Source of the DNA: Streptomyces sp. NBC_01016 | GTDB taxonomy: Bacteria; Actinomycetota; Actinomycetes; Streptomycetales; Streptomycetaceae | Length of the DNA: 64,000 nt | NCBI RefSeq assembly: GCF_026341035.1 | Contig: NZ_JAPEOQ010000001.1 | Span: 2,604,001 to 2,668,000 of the forward strand | Direction: 5' to 3' | Shown here: positions 57,537 through 64,000 of the stretch, one piece after another | How positions within the stretch are numbered: the first letter of the stretch is position 1 | Layout: every line of letters starts with the position of its first letter | Notes under the pieces: model-generated | Databases searched by the model: none | The model's input: the letters and a program-made list of their open reading frames with translations, nothing else | What the model was told of the DNA's origin: nothing | Position numbers and translations under genes: made by a program

Positions 57537-57566
57537 TTGTTAGATCGTTGAACGATCCCCTAAGGT
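57537..57566 (+). promoter_or_regulatory. DUF969-DUF979-pcp promoter with operator in the spacer
   Basis: TTGTTA (57537-57542), 18-base spacer, TAAGGT (57561-57566). The spacer contains GATCGTTGAACGATC (57543-57557), the same palindrome as in the pxpA promoter 85 bases away. A single repressor, absent from the window, could shut both operons. Confidence 0.75.
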
Positions 57567-57615
57567 CCGTGCATCTCTCATCCATAAGTGCGTCCCTCAT
57601 CGAAAAGGCCGCCGC

Positions 57616-58377
57616 ATGATCGTTCTGCTCGGCGTGCTCGTGGTGATCCTCGGATTCGTCACGCGCCGCAATCCCGTCCTCGTGGTCGGCGTCGCCGGCA
57701 TCGTCACCGGGCTGCTCGGCAAGATGAACCCGCTGGAGATCCTCGCCGCCTTCGGCACCTCCTTCGCCGACAGCCGCTCCGTCACCGTCTTCGCCATCGT
57801 GCTGCCGGTGATCGGCCTTCTGGAGCGCTACGGCCTGCGCGAGCAGGCCCGCACCCTGATCGGGAAACTCGGCAAGCTCAGCGCCGGCCGCTTCCTCACC
57901 GCGTATCTGCTGGTCCGCCAGGTCACCGCAGCCTTCGGCCTCAACAACCTCGGCGGCCCCGCCCAGGCGGTGCGCCCGCTCGTCGCGCCGATGGCAGAGG
58001 CCGCCGCCGAACGGAAGTCGGGGGCCGTGCTACCGGACAAGATGCGCGAAAAGGTCCGCTCCTACTCGGCGTCCGCCGACACCGTCGGCGTCTTCTTCGG
58101 TGAGGACTGCTTCATCGCGATCGGCTCGATCCTTCTGATCACCGGCTTTGTGAACTCGACGTACCACGAGCACCTCGAGCCCACCCAGCTCGCACTGTGG
58201 GCGATCCCGCTGGCCGTCTGCGCCTTCGTCATCCACGGCGCCCGGCTGCTGCTCCTCGACAAGCAGCTGGAGCGCGAGATGGCGCTCGCCGTCGCCGAAC
58301 ACGAGATCCCGCTGCCGAAGCAGTCGTCGGGTGAGTCCGGGAAGTCCGGGAAGTCCGGGAAGGAGACCACGAAGTGA
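57616..58377 (+). CDS. DUF969 membrane protein
   Basis: A 253-residue protein with about six hydrophobic segments, starting MIVLLGVLVVILGFVTRRNP and ending in a cytoplasmic tail with a GKSGKSGK repeat. DUF969 and DUF979 occur together and commonly beside pcp and 5-oxoprolinase genes, which suggests a two-component permease for pyroglutamate or a related compound. The function is inferred from neighbours. It overlaps the DUF979 gene by four bases. Confidence 0.88.
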   Translation: MIVLLGVLVVILGFVTRRNPVLVVGVAGIVTGLLGKMNPLEILAAFGTSFADSRSVTVFAIVLPVIGLLERYGLREQARTLIGKLGKLSAGRFLTAYLLVRQVTAAFGLNNLGGPAQAVRPLVAPMAEAAAERKSGAVLPDKMREKVRSYSASADTVGVFFGEDCFIAIGSILLITGFVNSTYHEHLEPTQLALWAIPLAVCAFVIHGARLLLLDKQLEREMALAVAEHEIPLPKQSSGESGKSGKSGKETTK

Positions 58378-59333
58378 TCAAGGTCGAATGGCTCTACTGG
58401 CTGATCGGTCTCGTCTTCGTCGTCATGGCCGTGCAGATGGCGAAGGACCGGACCAACCCCAAGCGCTGGACGTCGGCCGCCTTCTGGGGGCTGCTCGGAC
58501 TGACCTTCCCCTACGGCACCGGGGTCGCGGGCGGCTCGAAGGCGCTGCCCGCCGAACCCCTCGGCGTCGCGGTCCTCGCACTGATCGCGCTGGCCGGGTT
58601 CAACTTCATCGGCAAGGGCGAACCGGTCACCACCACGCAGGAGCAGCGTGAGAAGTCGGCGGCCCGCCTCGGCAACAAGCTCTTCATCCCGGCGCTCACC
58701 ATCCCGCTGGTCGCCATCATCTGCGCCTCCTTCCTCGACGAATCGGGCCTCTTCGAGACCGGCCAGGCCACCCTCCTCGGGCTCGGCGTCGGCTGCCTGG
58801 TGGCGCTCGTCGTCGGGATGCTGGTCACCGGCGAGCGCAAGGTGTCGACGCCGATCCACTCCGGCCGCTCGATGCTGGAGGCGATGGGCTCGGCGCTGCT
58901 GCTGCCGCAGCTCCTCTCCGTCCTCGGCTCGATCTTCGCGGTCGCCGGCGTCGGCACCCAGGTCGGGAAGATCACCGACGCCGTGCTGCCGGACAACTCC
59001 AAGTACCTGGCAGTGATCGCGTACTGCGTCGGCATGTTCCTGTTCACCGTGATCATGGGCAACGCGTTCGCCGCGTTCCCCGTCATGACGGCGGCGATCG
59101 GCTGGCCGGTGCTCATCCAACAGATGGGCGGCAACGAGGCGGCGGTCCTCGCGATCGGCATGCTCGCGGGCTTCAGCGGCACGCTCGTCACGCCCATGGC
59201 GGCCAACTTCAACATCGTCCCGGCGACGCTCCTTGAACTGAAGGACCAGTACGGGCCGATCAAGGCGCAACTCCCGACGGGCTTCGCGCTCCTCGGCTGC
59301 AACATCGTGATCATGGCGCTCTTCGCGTTCTAG
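58374..59333 (+). CDS. DUF979 membrane protein
   Basis: A 319-residue protein with about nine hydrophobic segments, beginning with GTG at 58374 (VIKVEWLYWLIGLVFVVMAVQ). Conserved-looking features are FPYGTGVAGGSKALPAEPLG and GNAFAAFPVMTAAIGWPVL. It forms a pair with the DUF969 protein (overlap GTGA) and is followed nine bases later by pcp. Probable second half of the same transporter. Confidence 0.88.
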   Translation: MIKVEWLYWLIGLVFVVMAVQMAKDRTNPKRWTSAAFWGLLGLTFPYGTGVAGGSKALPAEPLGVAVLALIALAGFNFIGKGEPVTTTQEQREKSAARLGNKLFIPALTIPLVAIICASFLDESGLFETGQATLLGLGVGCLVALVVGMLVTGERKVSTPIHSGRSMLEAMGSALLLPQLLSVLGSIFAVAGVGTQVGKITDAVLPDNSKYLAVIAYCVGMFLFTVIMGNAFAAFPVMTAAIGWPVLIQQMGGNEAAVLAIGMLAGFSGTLVTPMAANFNIVPATLLELKDQYGPIKAQLPTGFALLGCNIVIMALFAF

Positions 59334-59342
59334 GAGGTCTGT

Positions 59343-60017
59343 ATGTCGGGGTACTCAGGGGTCTCCGGGGCGACGCCTCGCGTTCTGCTCACCGGGTTCG
59401 AACCGTTCGGTGGGGAGTCCGCGAACCCGTCGTGGCAGGTGGCGGAGGCGGTCGCCGCCACGCCACCACCGGGCCTGGCCGTCACGGCGGTCCAACTCCC
59501 GTGCGTCTTCGGCGAATCGCTGACGGCACTGCGCTCCGCGGTCGCCGAGGTGGAGCCCGACCTGGTCGTCTGCCTCGGCCAGGCGGGCGGCCGCCCCGGC
59601 GTCACCGTCGAGCGGGTGGCCATCAACGTCGACGACGCCCGCATCCCCGACAACGCCGGCGCCCAGCCGATCGACGTACCGGTGGTGCCGGGCGGCCCCG
59701 CGGCCTACTTCTCCACGCTCCCGGTGAAGGCATGCGTCGCGGCGATGAGGGAGGCAGGTGTCCCGGCGGCACTCTCCAACACGGCCGGAACGTTCGTCTG
59801 CAACCACATCGCGTACGGCCTCGGGCACCTCATCGCCACGGAACTCCCGCACATCCGGGGCGGCTTCGTTCACGTCCCGTGGTCCCCAGCCCAGGTCACG
59901 AACGGCACGTCCCCGTCCCTCCCGATCGAGACGGTGGCCACGGGTATCCGAGCAATGCTGCTCACCGCAGCAACGACCCACGACGACCTCCAGGTAACCG
60001 AGGGCGCAACGCACTAG
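59343..60017 (+). CDS. pcp: Pyroglutamyl-peptidase I
   Basis: Removes N-terminal pyroglutamate from peptides, giving free 5-oxoproline for PxpABC. The 224-residue cysteine peptidase shows the family start VLLTGFEPFGGESANPSWQ, the Glu in VERVAINVDDARIPDN, the catalytic Cys in NTAGTFVCNHIAYGL and the His in FVHVPWSP. GGAGG precedes the ATG. It completes a pathway from peptide to glutamate with the divergent genes. Confidence 0.95.
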   Translation: MSGYSGVSGATPRVLLTGFEPFGGESANPSWQVAEAVAATPPPGLAVTAVQLPCVFGESLTALRSAVAEVEPDLVVCLGQAGGRPGVTVERVAINVDDARIPDNAGAQPIDVPVVPGGPAAYFSTLPVKACVAAMREAGVPAALSNTAGTFVCNHIAYGLGHLIATELPHIRGGFVHVPWSPAQVTNGTSPSLPIETVATGIRAMLLTAATTHDDLQVTEGATH

Positions 60018-60023
60018 TCCCCA

Positions 60024-60042
60024 GGGGCGCGGGGAACTGCGC
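60024..60042 (+). repeat. Short dispersed repeat, copy 2
   Basis: GGGGCGCGGGGAACTGCGC, identical to the string at 6014-6032. It lies just after pcp. Confidence 0.6.
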
Positions 60043-60132
60043 AAACGCAACCCAAAGCAGCACCGCACCCGGCAACGAACACGCACGCCCACGGGCACCC
60101 GCCCGCACCCCGCCCCACCGAAGGAACACGCC

Positions 60133-61098
60133 ATGCTCACCCCGGACGAAACCGCCCAACTGGCGGCAGCCAACGTCACTCGCGAATACCCCAACTTCAC
60201 CGCCCACCTCACCACCTCCCCGGACGACCGCCCCCGCCCCAGCGACCTCCACCCCGCCTTCTACGGCGCCTACGACTGGCACTCGTCGGTCCACATGCAC
60301 TGGCTGCTGCTCCGGACCCGGCCGGAGGCCCACGCCCACGCCGACGTACTGGACCGCCACCTCACGCGCGAGAACCTCGCCCGGGAAGCCGAATACCTCC
60401 TCGCCCGCCCGAGTTTCGAGCGCCCCTACGGCTGGGCCTGGCTCGTCGCGCTCGCGGCCGAGTGCCACGGCACCCGCTGGGCCGACGCCTTCGCCCCCGC
60501 CGTGGACGCGGTCGACCGCCTCCTCACGGACTGGCTCCCGAAGGCCACGTATCCCGTACGCCACGGCAACCACCCCAACAGCGCCTTCGCCCTCGGCCTG
60601 ATCCTCGACACGGGGGAGCGCTCCGGGCTGCCCGCCCGAACGCTCGACGCCGTACGCGACCGCCTGCGCACCTGGTTCGCCGACGACCACGACGCGCCCG
60701 CCCACTGGGAGCCGTCCGGCCAGGACTTCCTGTCACCGGCCCTGACGGAGGCCGACGCGATGCGCCGCGTATTCGAGAACGCCGACGACTTCGCCACCTG
60801 GCTCGACCGCTTCCTCCCGGCCCTCGCCACCGACGCCCCCTGCCCGCTGCTCGACGTACCCGTCGTCTCCGACCACAGCGACCCGCAGATCGGCCACCTC
60901 CTCGGCCTCGCGCTCTCCCGCGCCGCCGCCCTGCGCACGATCGCGGACGCCCTGCCCCAGGGAGTCGTACGCGAGCGGCTCACGAAGGCCGCACAGGAAC
61001 ACCTCGACGCCGGTCTCCCGGCCGTCGAGAGCGGCGACTTCACGACCGACCACTGGCTCGCGACGTTCGCCGAACTGGCCCGTGAATCCCGTGCGTGA
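60133..61098 (+). CDS. DUF2891 protein
   Basis: A 321-residue soluble protein matching DUF2891: YPNFTAHL, HPAFYGAYDWHSSVHMHWLL, RPYGWAWLVALAAE, HGNHPNSAFALGL and DHSDPQIGHLLGLALSRAAAL. The repeated His/Trp motifs and alpha-helical composition resemble an alpha/alpha barrel, so an enzyme is possible. Function unknown. It follows pcp by 115 bases, interrupted by a short repeat, and AAGGAAC precedes its ATG; whether it belongs to the pyroglutamate operon is unsure. Confidence 0.85.
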   Translation: MLTPDETAQLAAANVTREYPNFTAHLTTSPDDRPRPSDLHPAFYGAYDWHSSVHMHWLLLRTRPEAHAHADVLDRHLTRENLAREAEYLLARPSFERPYGWAWLVALAAECHGTRWADAFAPAVDAVDRLLTDWLPKATYPVRHGNHPNSAFALGLILDTGERSGLPARTLDAVRDRLRTWFADDHDAPAHWEPSGQDFLSPALTEADAMRRVFENADDFATWLDRFLPALATDAPCPLLDVPVVSDHSDPQIGHLLGLALSRAAALRTIADALPQGVVRERLTKAAQEHLDAGLPAVESGDFTTDHWLATFAELARESRA

Positions 61099-61177
61099 AC
61101 ACTATGAACGCAAGTAAGCGTGATCGTTGCCCGGGTGCCCTTGCCCTGAGCATGACGATTCCCGCATCGTGCCGATC

Positions 61178-62500
61178 ATGGGACGAGAACAATGGAAGAA
61201 GGTCCTGGTCGGATCGGCCGGGAACATGGTCGAGTGGTTCGACTGGTTCGTATACGCGAGCTTCGCGACGTACTTCGCGGGATCCTTCTTCCCGAGCGGC
61301 AACCCGACCGCCCAGCTGATGAACACCGCCGGCATCTTCGCCGTCGGCTTCTTCATGCGCCCCGTGGGCGGCTGGCTGCTCGGCCGGGTCGGTGACCGCA
61401 AGGGCCGCAAGGCGGCGCTGACCCTCACGGTCAGCCTGATGTCGGCGTCGGCGGTCCTCATCGCCGTCGCGCCGACGTACGGCGTGGCCGGCTACGGCGG
61501 CGCCGTGGTCCTGCTGATCGCCCGCCTGCTCCAGGGACTTTCGGTCGGCGGCGAGTACGCGGCCAGCGCCACATACCTCACCGAGGCGTCCAGCCCGGAG
61601 AAGCGCGGCTTCGCCTCCAGCTTCCAGTACGTGTCGATGACGGCGGGCCAGATCGTCGGCCTCGGCCTGCAGATCCTGCTCCAGCGCACGATGTCCGACG
61701 AGGCCCTGCACAGCTGGGGCTGGCGCATCCCGTTCATCATCGGCGCCCTCGGCGCGGCGATCATCTTCTACCTGCGCCGCAACATGCTGGAGACCGACGT
61801 CTACGAGGAGTCGGCCGACGCCGACGCCACCGTGGGCGGCGACGACAAGGGCACCATCAAGGCGCTGTGGGCGCACAAGCGCGAGGCGTTCCTGGTCATC
61901 GCGCTGACCATGGGCGGCACCGTCGCGTACTACACGTACACGACGTACCTGACGAAGTACCTGTCCAACTCGGCGGGCCTGAGCAAGGAGACGGCCACGC
62001 TCGTCTCGTTCTGCGCGCTCGTCGTCTTCGCCTGCCTTCAGCCGGTCGCCGGTGCGCTCTCCGACCGGATCGGCCGCCGCCCGCTCCTGATCACCTTCGC
62101 GATCGGCTCGACCTTCCTGACGGTCCCGATCATGACGTTGCTCCAGCACGCGGGTTCGTTCTGGCCGGCCCTCGGCCTCTCCCTGCTGGCCCTCGTCATC
62201 GTGACGGGCTACACGTCCATCAACGCCTGCGTGAAGGCCGAGCTGTTCCCGACGGGCATCCGCGCCCTCGGCGTCGCCCTCCCGTACGCCATCGCCAACG
62301 CGCTGTTCGGCGGCACCGCCGAATACGTGGCGCTCTGGTTCAAGGACGCGGGCATCGAGTCCGGCTACTACTGGTACGTCGCCGGGTGCGCGGCCGTCTC
62401 GCTGATCGTCTACCTGTCGATGCGCGAGACCCGTGACATCGACCTGAACCGGGTCAAGTCCGAGGAAACCACCACGGAAACGGCCAAGCAGGTCGCCTGA
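61178..62500 (+). CDS. MFS transporter, metabolite:H+ symporter (MHS) family
   Basis: A 440-residue, 12-helix permease of the KgtP/ProP/ShiA type. It starts MGREQWKKVLVGSAGNMVEWFDWFVYAS, the MHS signature (read in parts), then has GDRKGRKAAL (motif A), LLQGLSVGGEYAAS, and a second-half motif GALSDRIGRRPLLI. The substrate is probably a carboxylate or compatible solute; with the pyroglutamate genes upstream, a dicarboxylate or 2-oxoglutarate is conceivable. ATG 61178 fits the family start; GTG 61169 is an alternative. Confidence 0.9.
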   Translation: MGREQWKKVLVGSAGNMVEWFDWFVYASFATYFAGSFFPSGNPTAQLMNTAGIFAVGFFMRPVGGWLLGRVGDRKGRKAALTLTVSLMSASAVLIAVAPTYGVAGYGGAVVLLIARLLQGLSVGGEYAASATYLTEASSPEKRGFASSFQYVSMTAGQIVGLGLQILLQRTMSDEALHSWGWRIPFIIGALGAAIIFYLRRNMLETDVYEESADADATVGGDDKGTIKALWAHKREAFLVIALTMGGTVAYYTYTTYLTKYLSNSAGLSKETATLVSFCALVVFACLQPVAGALSDRIGRRPLLITFAIGSTFLTVPIMTLLQHAGSFWPALGLSLLALVIVTGYTSINACVKAELFPTGIRALGVALPYAIANALFGGTAEYVALWFKDAGIESGYYWYVAGCAAVSLIVYLSMRETRDIDLNRVKSEETTTETAKQVA

Positions 62501-62528
62501 CCAGGCCCTGAACCCCCTAGATCAAGGC

Positions 62529-62574
62529 GCCCCGGCCCCTCCTGCGACCAGGAGGGGCCGGGGCTTCTTCTCGT
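62529..62574. terminator. Bidirectional terminator between the MHS transporter and TetR genes
   Basis: GCCCCGGCCCCTCCT (62529-62543) pairs perfectly with AGGAGGGGCCGGGGC (62550-62564) around GCGACC, followed by a pyrimidine run TTCTTCTTCT on the plus strand. Confidence 0.92.
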
Positions 62575-62587
62575 GCGGGGGCGGGCG

Positions 62588-63334
62588 TCAGATGCCGAGC
62601 CGTCGCGCGATCCCGTCGAGCACGCAGTCGAGGCCGAACTCGAACTCCCAGGCAGGGTCGTCCTTGCGGGTCGCCGACATGGCGTACTCCCTATAGGTCG
62701 GGTAACGGCCGCTGCCCATCAGGTGGTTCATCTGCGGGGCGAGTGCCTGCCGGGTCTCGACCCCGCTCTCCCAGCCGTGTTCGCGCTTGTACTGGCCCAG
62801 CGCGATCTCGACCTGTGTCGCGCCGTGGACGAACGCGCTGACCGAACGGAACGCCGCCATCATCGAGTCGGCGTCGAGATCGCGGCCGTCCAGCGCCCTC
62901 AACTGCCGCTCCGCCACGGCCATCCGCGCCGGAGTGAGCTGGACGACCGGTAGCGGCGTCTGTCCCAGCCAGGGGTGGCGGAGCATCAACTCCCTTGTCT
63001 GCAAGGCGAAGGAGCGCAATACCTCGCGCCAGTCGGTCACGTCGTCGGGCACGGTCAGCTCGCCCGAGACCCGGTCGAACATCAGCGCCCACAGGTCCTC
63101 CTTGCCGGAGACGTGCCGATACGCGGCCATGGGTGCGACACCGAGCCTGGTGGCGAGACGGCGCATGGTGACGGCGTCGCCGCCCTCCTCGTCCGCCAGC
63201 TCCACGGCCGCCGCGGCGATCCGGTCGAGGGTCAGCGAGGCGCGCCGCGTGGGCGCGGGCCGCTCCAGCCGCTCCCAGAGCGAGGGCTCGACGAGCCGGC
63301 TCTCCGCGTCCCCGGTCTTCTTCTCTGCTGCCAC
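62588..63334 (-). CDS. TetR-family regulator
   Basis: A 248-residue regulator with the tetracycline-repressor-like C-terminal domain. After a 30-residue lead, the helix-turn-helix is in ADEEGGDAVTMRRLATRLGV and APMAAYRHVSGKEDLWALMFDRV. The GTG at 63334 follows GGAGGAG; the frame from 63445 would run through the operator region. It is divergent from the FMN reductase gene and probably represses it through the dyads at 63373-63445. Confidence 0.88.
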   Translation of the reverse strand: MAAEKKTGDAESRLVEPSLWERLERPAPTRRASLTLDRIAAAAVELADEEGGDAVTMRRLATRLGVAPMAAYRHVSGKEDLWALMFDRVSGELTVPDDVTDWREVLRSFALQTRELMLRHPWLGQTPLPVVQLTPARMAVAERQLRALDGRDLDADSMMAAFRSVSAFVHGATQVEIALGQYKREHGWESGVETRQALAPQMNHLMGSGRYPTYREYAMSATRKDDPAWEFEFGLDCVLDGIARRLGI

Positions 63335-63372
63335 GACCCCGGCTCCTCCCGATCCCACCCTCGCCTGCGTTC

Positions 63373-63445
63373 GTGTACAGCGTATCCCCAGTAGACGCCG
63401 TACACATTGATGTGTACGTTGTACGCCATCGGATACGTCGTACAC
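63373..63445. promoter_or_regulatory. Nested operator dyad between TetR and FMN reductase genes
   Basis: A central perfect palindrome GTACACATTGATGTGTAC (63400-63417) is flanked by GTGTACAGCGTATCC (63373-63387) and GGATACGTCGTACAC (63431-63445), which are inverted copies of each other at 13 of 15 positions. The entire 73-bp block is symmetric about 63409. Confidence 0.75.
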
Positions 63446-63474
63446 AAACTCATCCGCAAGCAGGGGGATCCTTC

Positions 63475-64000
63475 ATGTCTACGCACAGCTCCAGCCCGCT
63501 CCGCGTCGCCGTCCTGATCGGCTCCACCCGCGAGGGCCGGTTCGCTCCGGTCGTCACGCGCTGGCTCGCCGGACAGCTCGGCCAGCGCGCCGATCTGCGC
63601 GCCGATGTCGTCGACCTCGCCGAGACCCCCCTGCCGACCGTGCTGCCCGCTTTCGGCCAGGAGCCGCCGCCGGGCGCGAAGGAGGCGCTCGCTCTCGTCA
63701 CGCCGCGCCTCGCGGCCGCCGACGCGTTCGTCTTCGTCACGCCCGAGTACAACCACAGCTTCCCCGCGTCCCTGAAGAACGCGATCGACTGGCACAACCA
63801 GGAGTGGCACGGCAAGCCGGTCGCCTTCGTCTCGTACGGCGGCCTGTCCGGCGGTCTCCGCGCGGTCGAGCAACTCCGCGTAGTGATGGCCGAGTTGCAC
63901 GCCACGACCATCCGCAACACGGTCAGCTTCCACAATGCGTGGGGCGCCTTCGACGCGGAGGGGCGCGTCGACGATCCGGCCGTGGACGCCGCCGCGAAGG
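63475..64000 (+). CDS. NADPH-dependent FMN reductase (3' end missing)
   Basis: The frame is open to the end of the window, giving 175 residues. Flavodoxin-like NADPH-dependent FMN reductase: VAVLIGSTREGRFAPVV binds the FMN phosphate, TPEYNHSFPASLKNAIDW is the family signature, and VSYGGLSGGLRAVEQL contacts the ring. AGGGGG lies nine bases before the ATG. Such enzymes supply reduced flavin or act on quinones and azo compounds. It is probably controlled by the divergent TetR regulator. Confidence 0.9.
   Translation, partial: MSTHSSSPLRVAVLIGSTREGRFAPVVTRWLAGQLGQRADLRADVVDLAETPLPTVLPAFGQEPPPGAKEALALVTPRLAAADAFVFVTPEYNHSFPASLKNAIDWHNQEWHGKPVAFVSYGGLSGGLRAVEQLRVVMAELHATTIRNTVSFHNAWGAFDAEGRVDDPAVDAAAK

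Overview
The window is a high-GC actinobacterial chromosome segment, almost certainly from Streptomyces. It has strong third-position G/C bias, many GTG starts, ATGA/GTGA gene overlaps and several apparently leaderless promoters. The gene order (methionine synthase-like, ligA, GGDEF-EAL, gatCAB, GGDEF-EAL, ilvBNC, serA, proline catabolism, leuB, ilvE, urease-like, agmatine deiminase) matches my memory of the S. coelicolor SCO549x-SCO552x region. That comparison is from memory, not from a search.

Layout. 1-9861 is housekeeping: a B12-independent methionine synthase-like gene cut by the left edge, NAD-dependent DNA ligase, an RmdB-like GGDEF-EAL protein, and gatC-gatA-(small gene)-gatB. 9973-21991 holds an ArsB/NhaD-type permease, an MMPL exporter, a GNAT enzyme, small conserved proteins, a large LuxR-family (LAL) regulator, a sugar-dehydrogenase lipoprotein, an aldo/keto reductase and a 2-hydroxyacid dehydrogenase. 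22284-30944 carries a CdgE-like GGDEF protein with a degenerate EAL domain, then ilvB-ilvN-ilvC and serA; ilvB is preceded by a leader peptide ([13 protein letters not shown]) and a terminator, the layout of a branched-chain amino acid attenuator. 31019-37649 holds a second LAL regulator, a QacA-type exporter divergent from its TetR repressor across an array of 13-bp repeats, and a PucR-type regulator. 37851-40514 encodes proline to glutamate oxidation. 40637-46276 looks more accessory: oxidoreductase, SDR, SpoIIE-type phosphatase and a LuxR/AfsR-like ATPase without a DNA-binding domain. 46283-50407 holds a Tat-exported purple acid phosphatase, leuB and ilvE.

51022-55073 is an operon of fused urease gamma-beta, a urease-alpha-like protein with an altered active-site flap, agmatine deiminase and a TetR regulator, with no urease accessory genes. 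Two matching palindromes lie upstream. I propose that the urease-like enzyme hydrolyses N-carbamoylputrescine, the substituted urea made by agmatine deiminase. This is the most novel idea in the window and it is inference.

55070-61098 is a pyroglutamate locus: 5-oxoprolinase pxpA-pxpB-pxpC faces away from a DUF969-DUF979-pcp operon. Both promoters carry the same 15-bp palindrome inside the -35/-10 spacer. 61178-64000 holds an MHS-family transporter, a TetR regulator and a partial FMN reductase, the last two divergent over a nested dyad.

Dispersed GC-rich repeats typical of Streptomyces intergenic DNA occur at four places, and one copy is read through as the C-terminal tail of pxpB. I saw no tRNA, rRNA, CRISPR array or insertion sequence.
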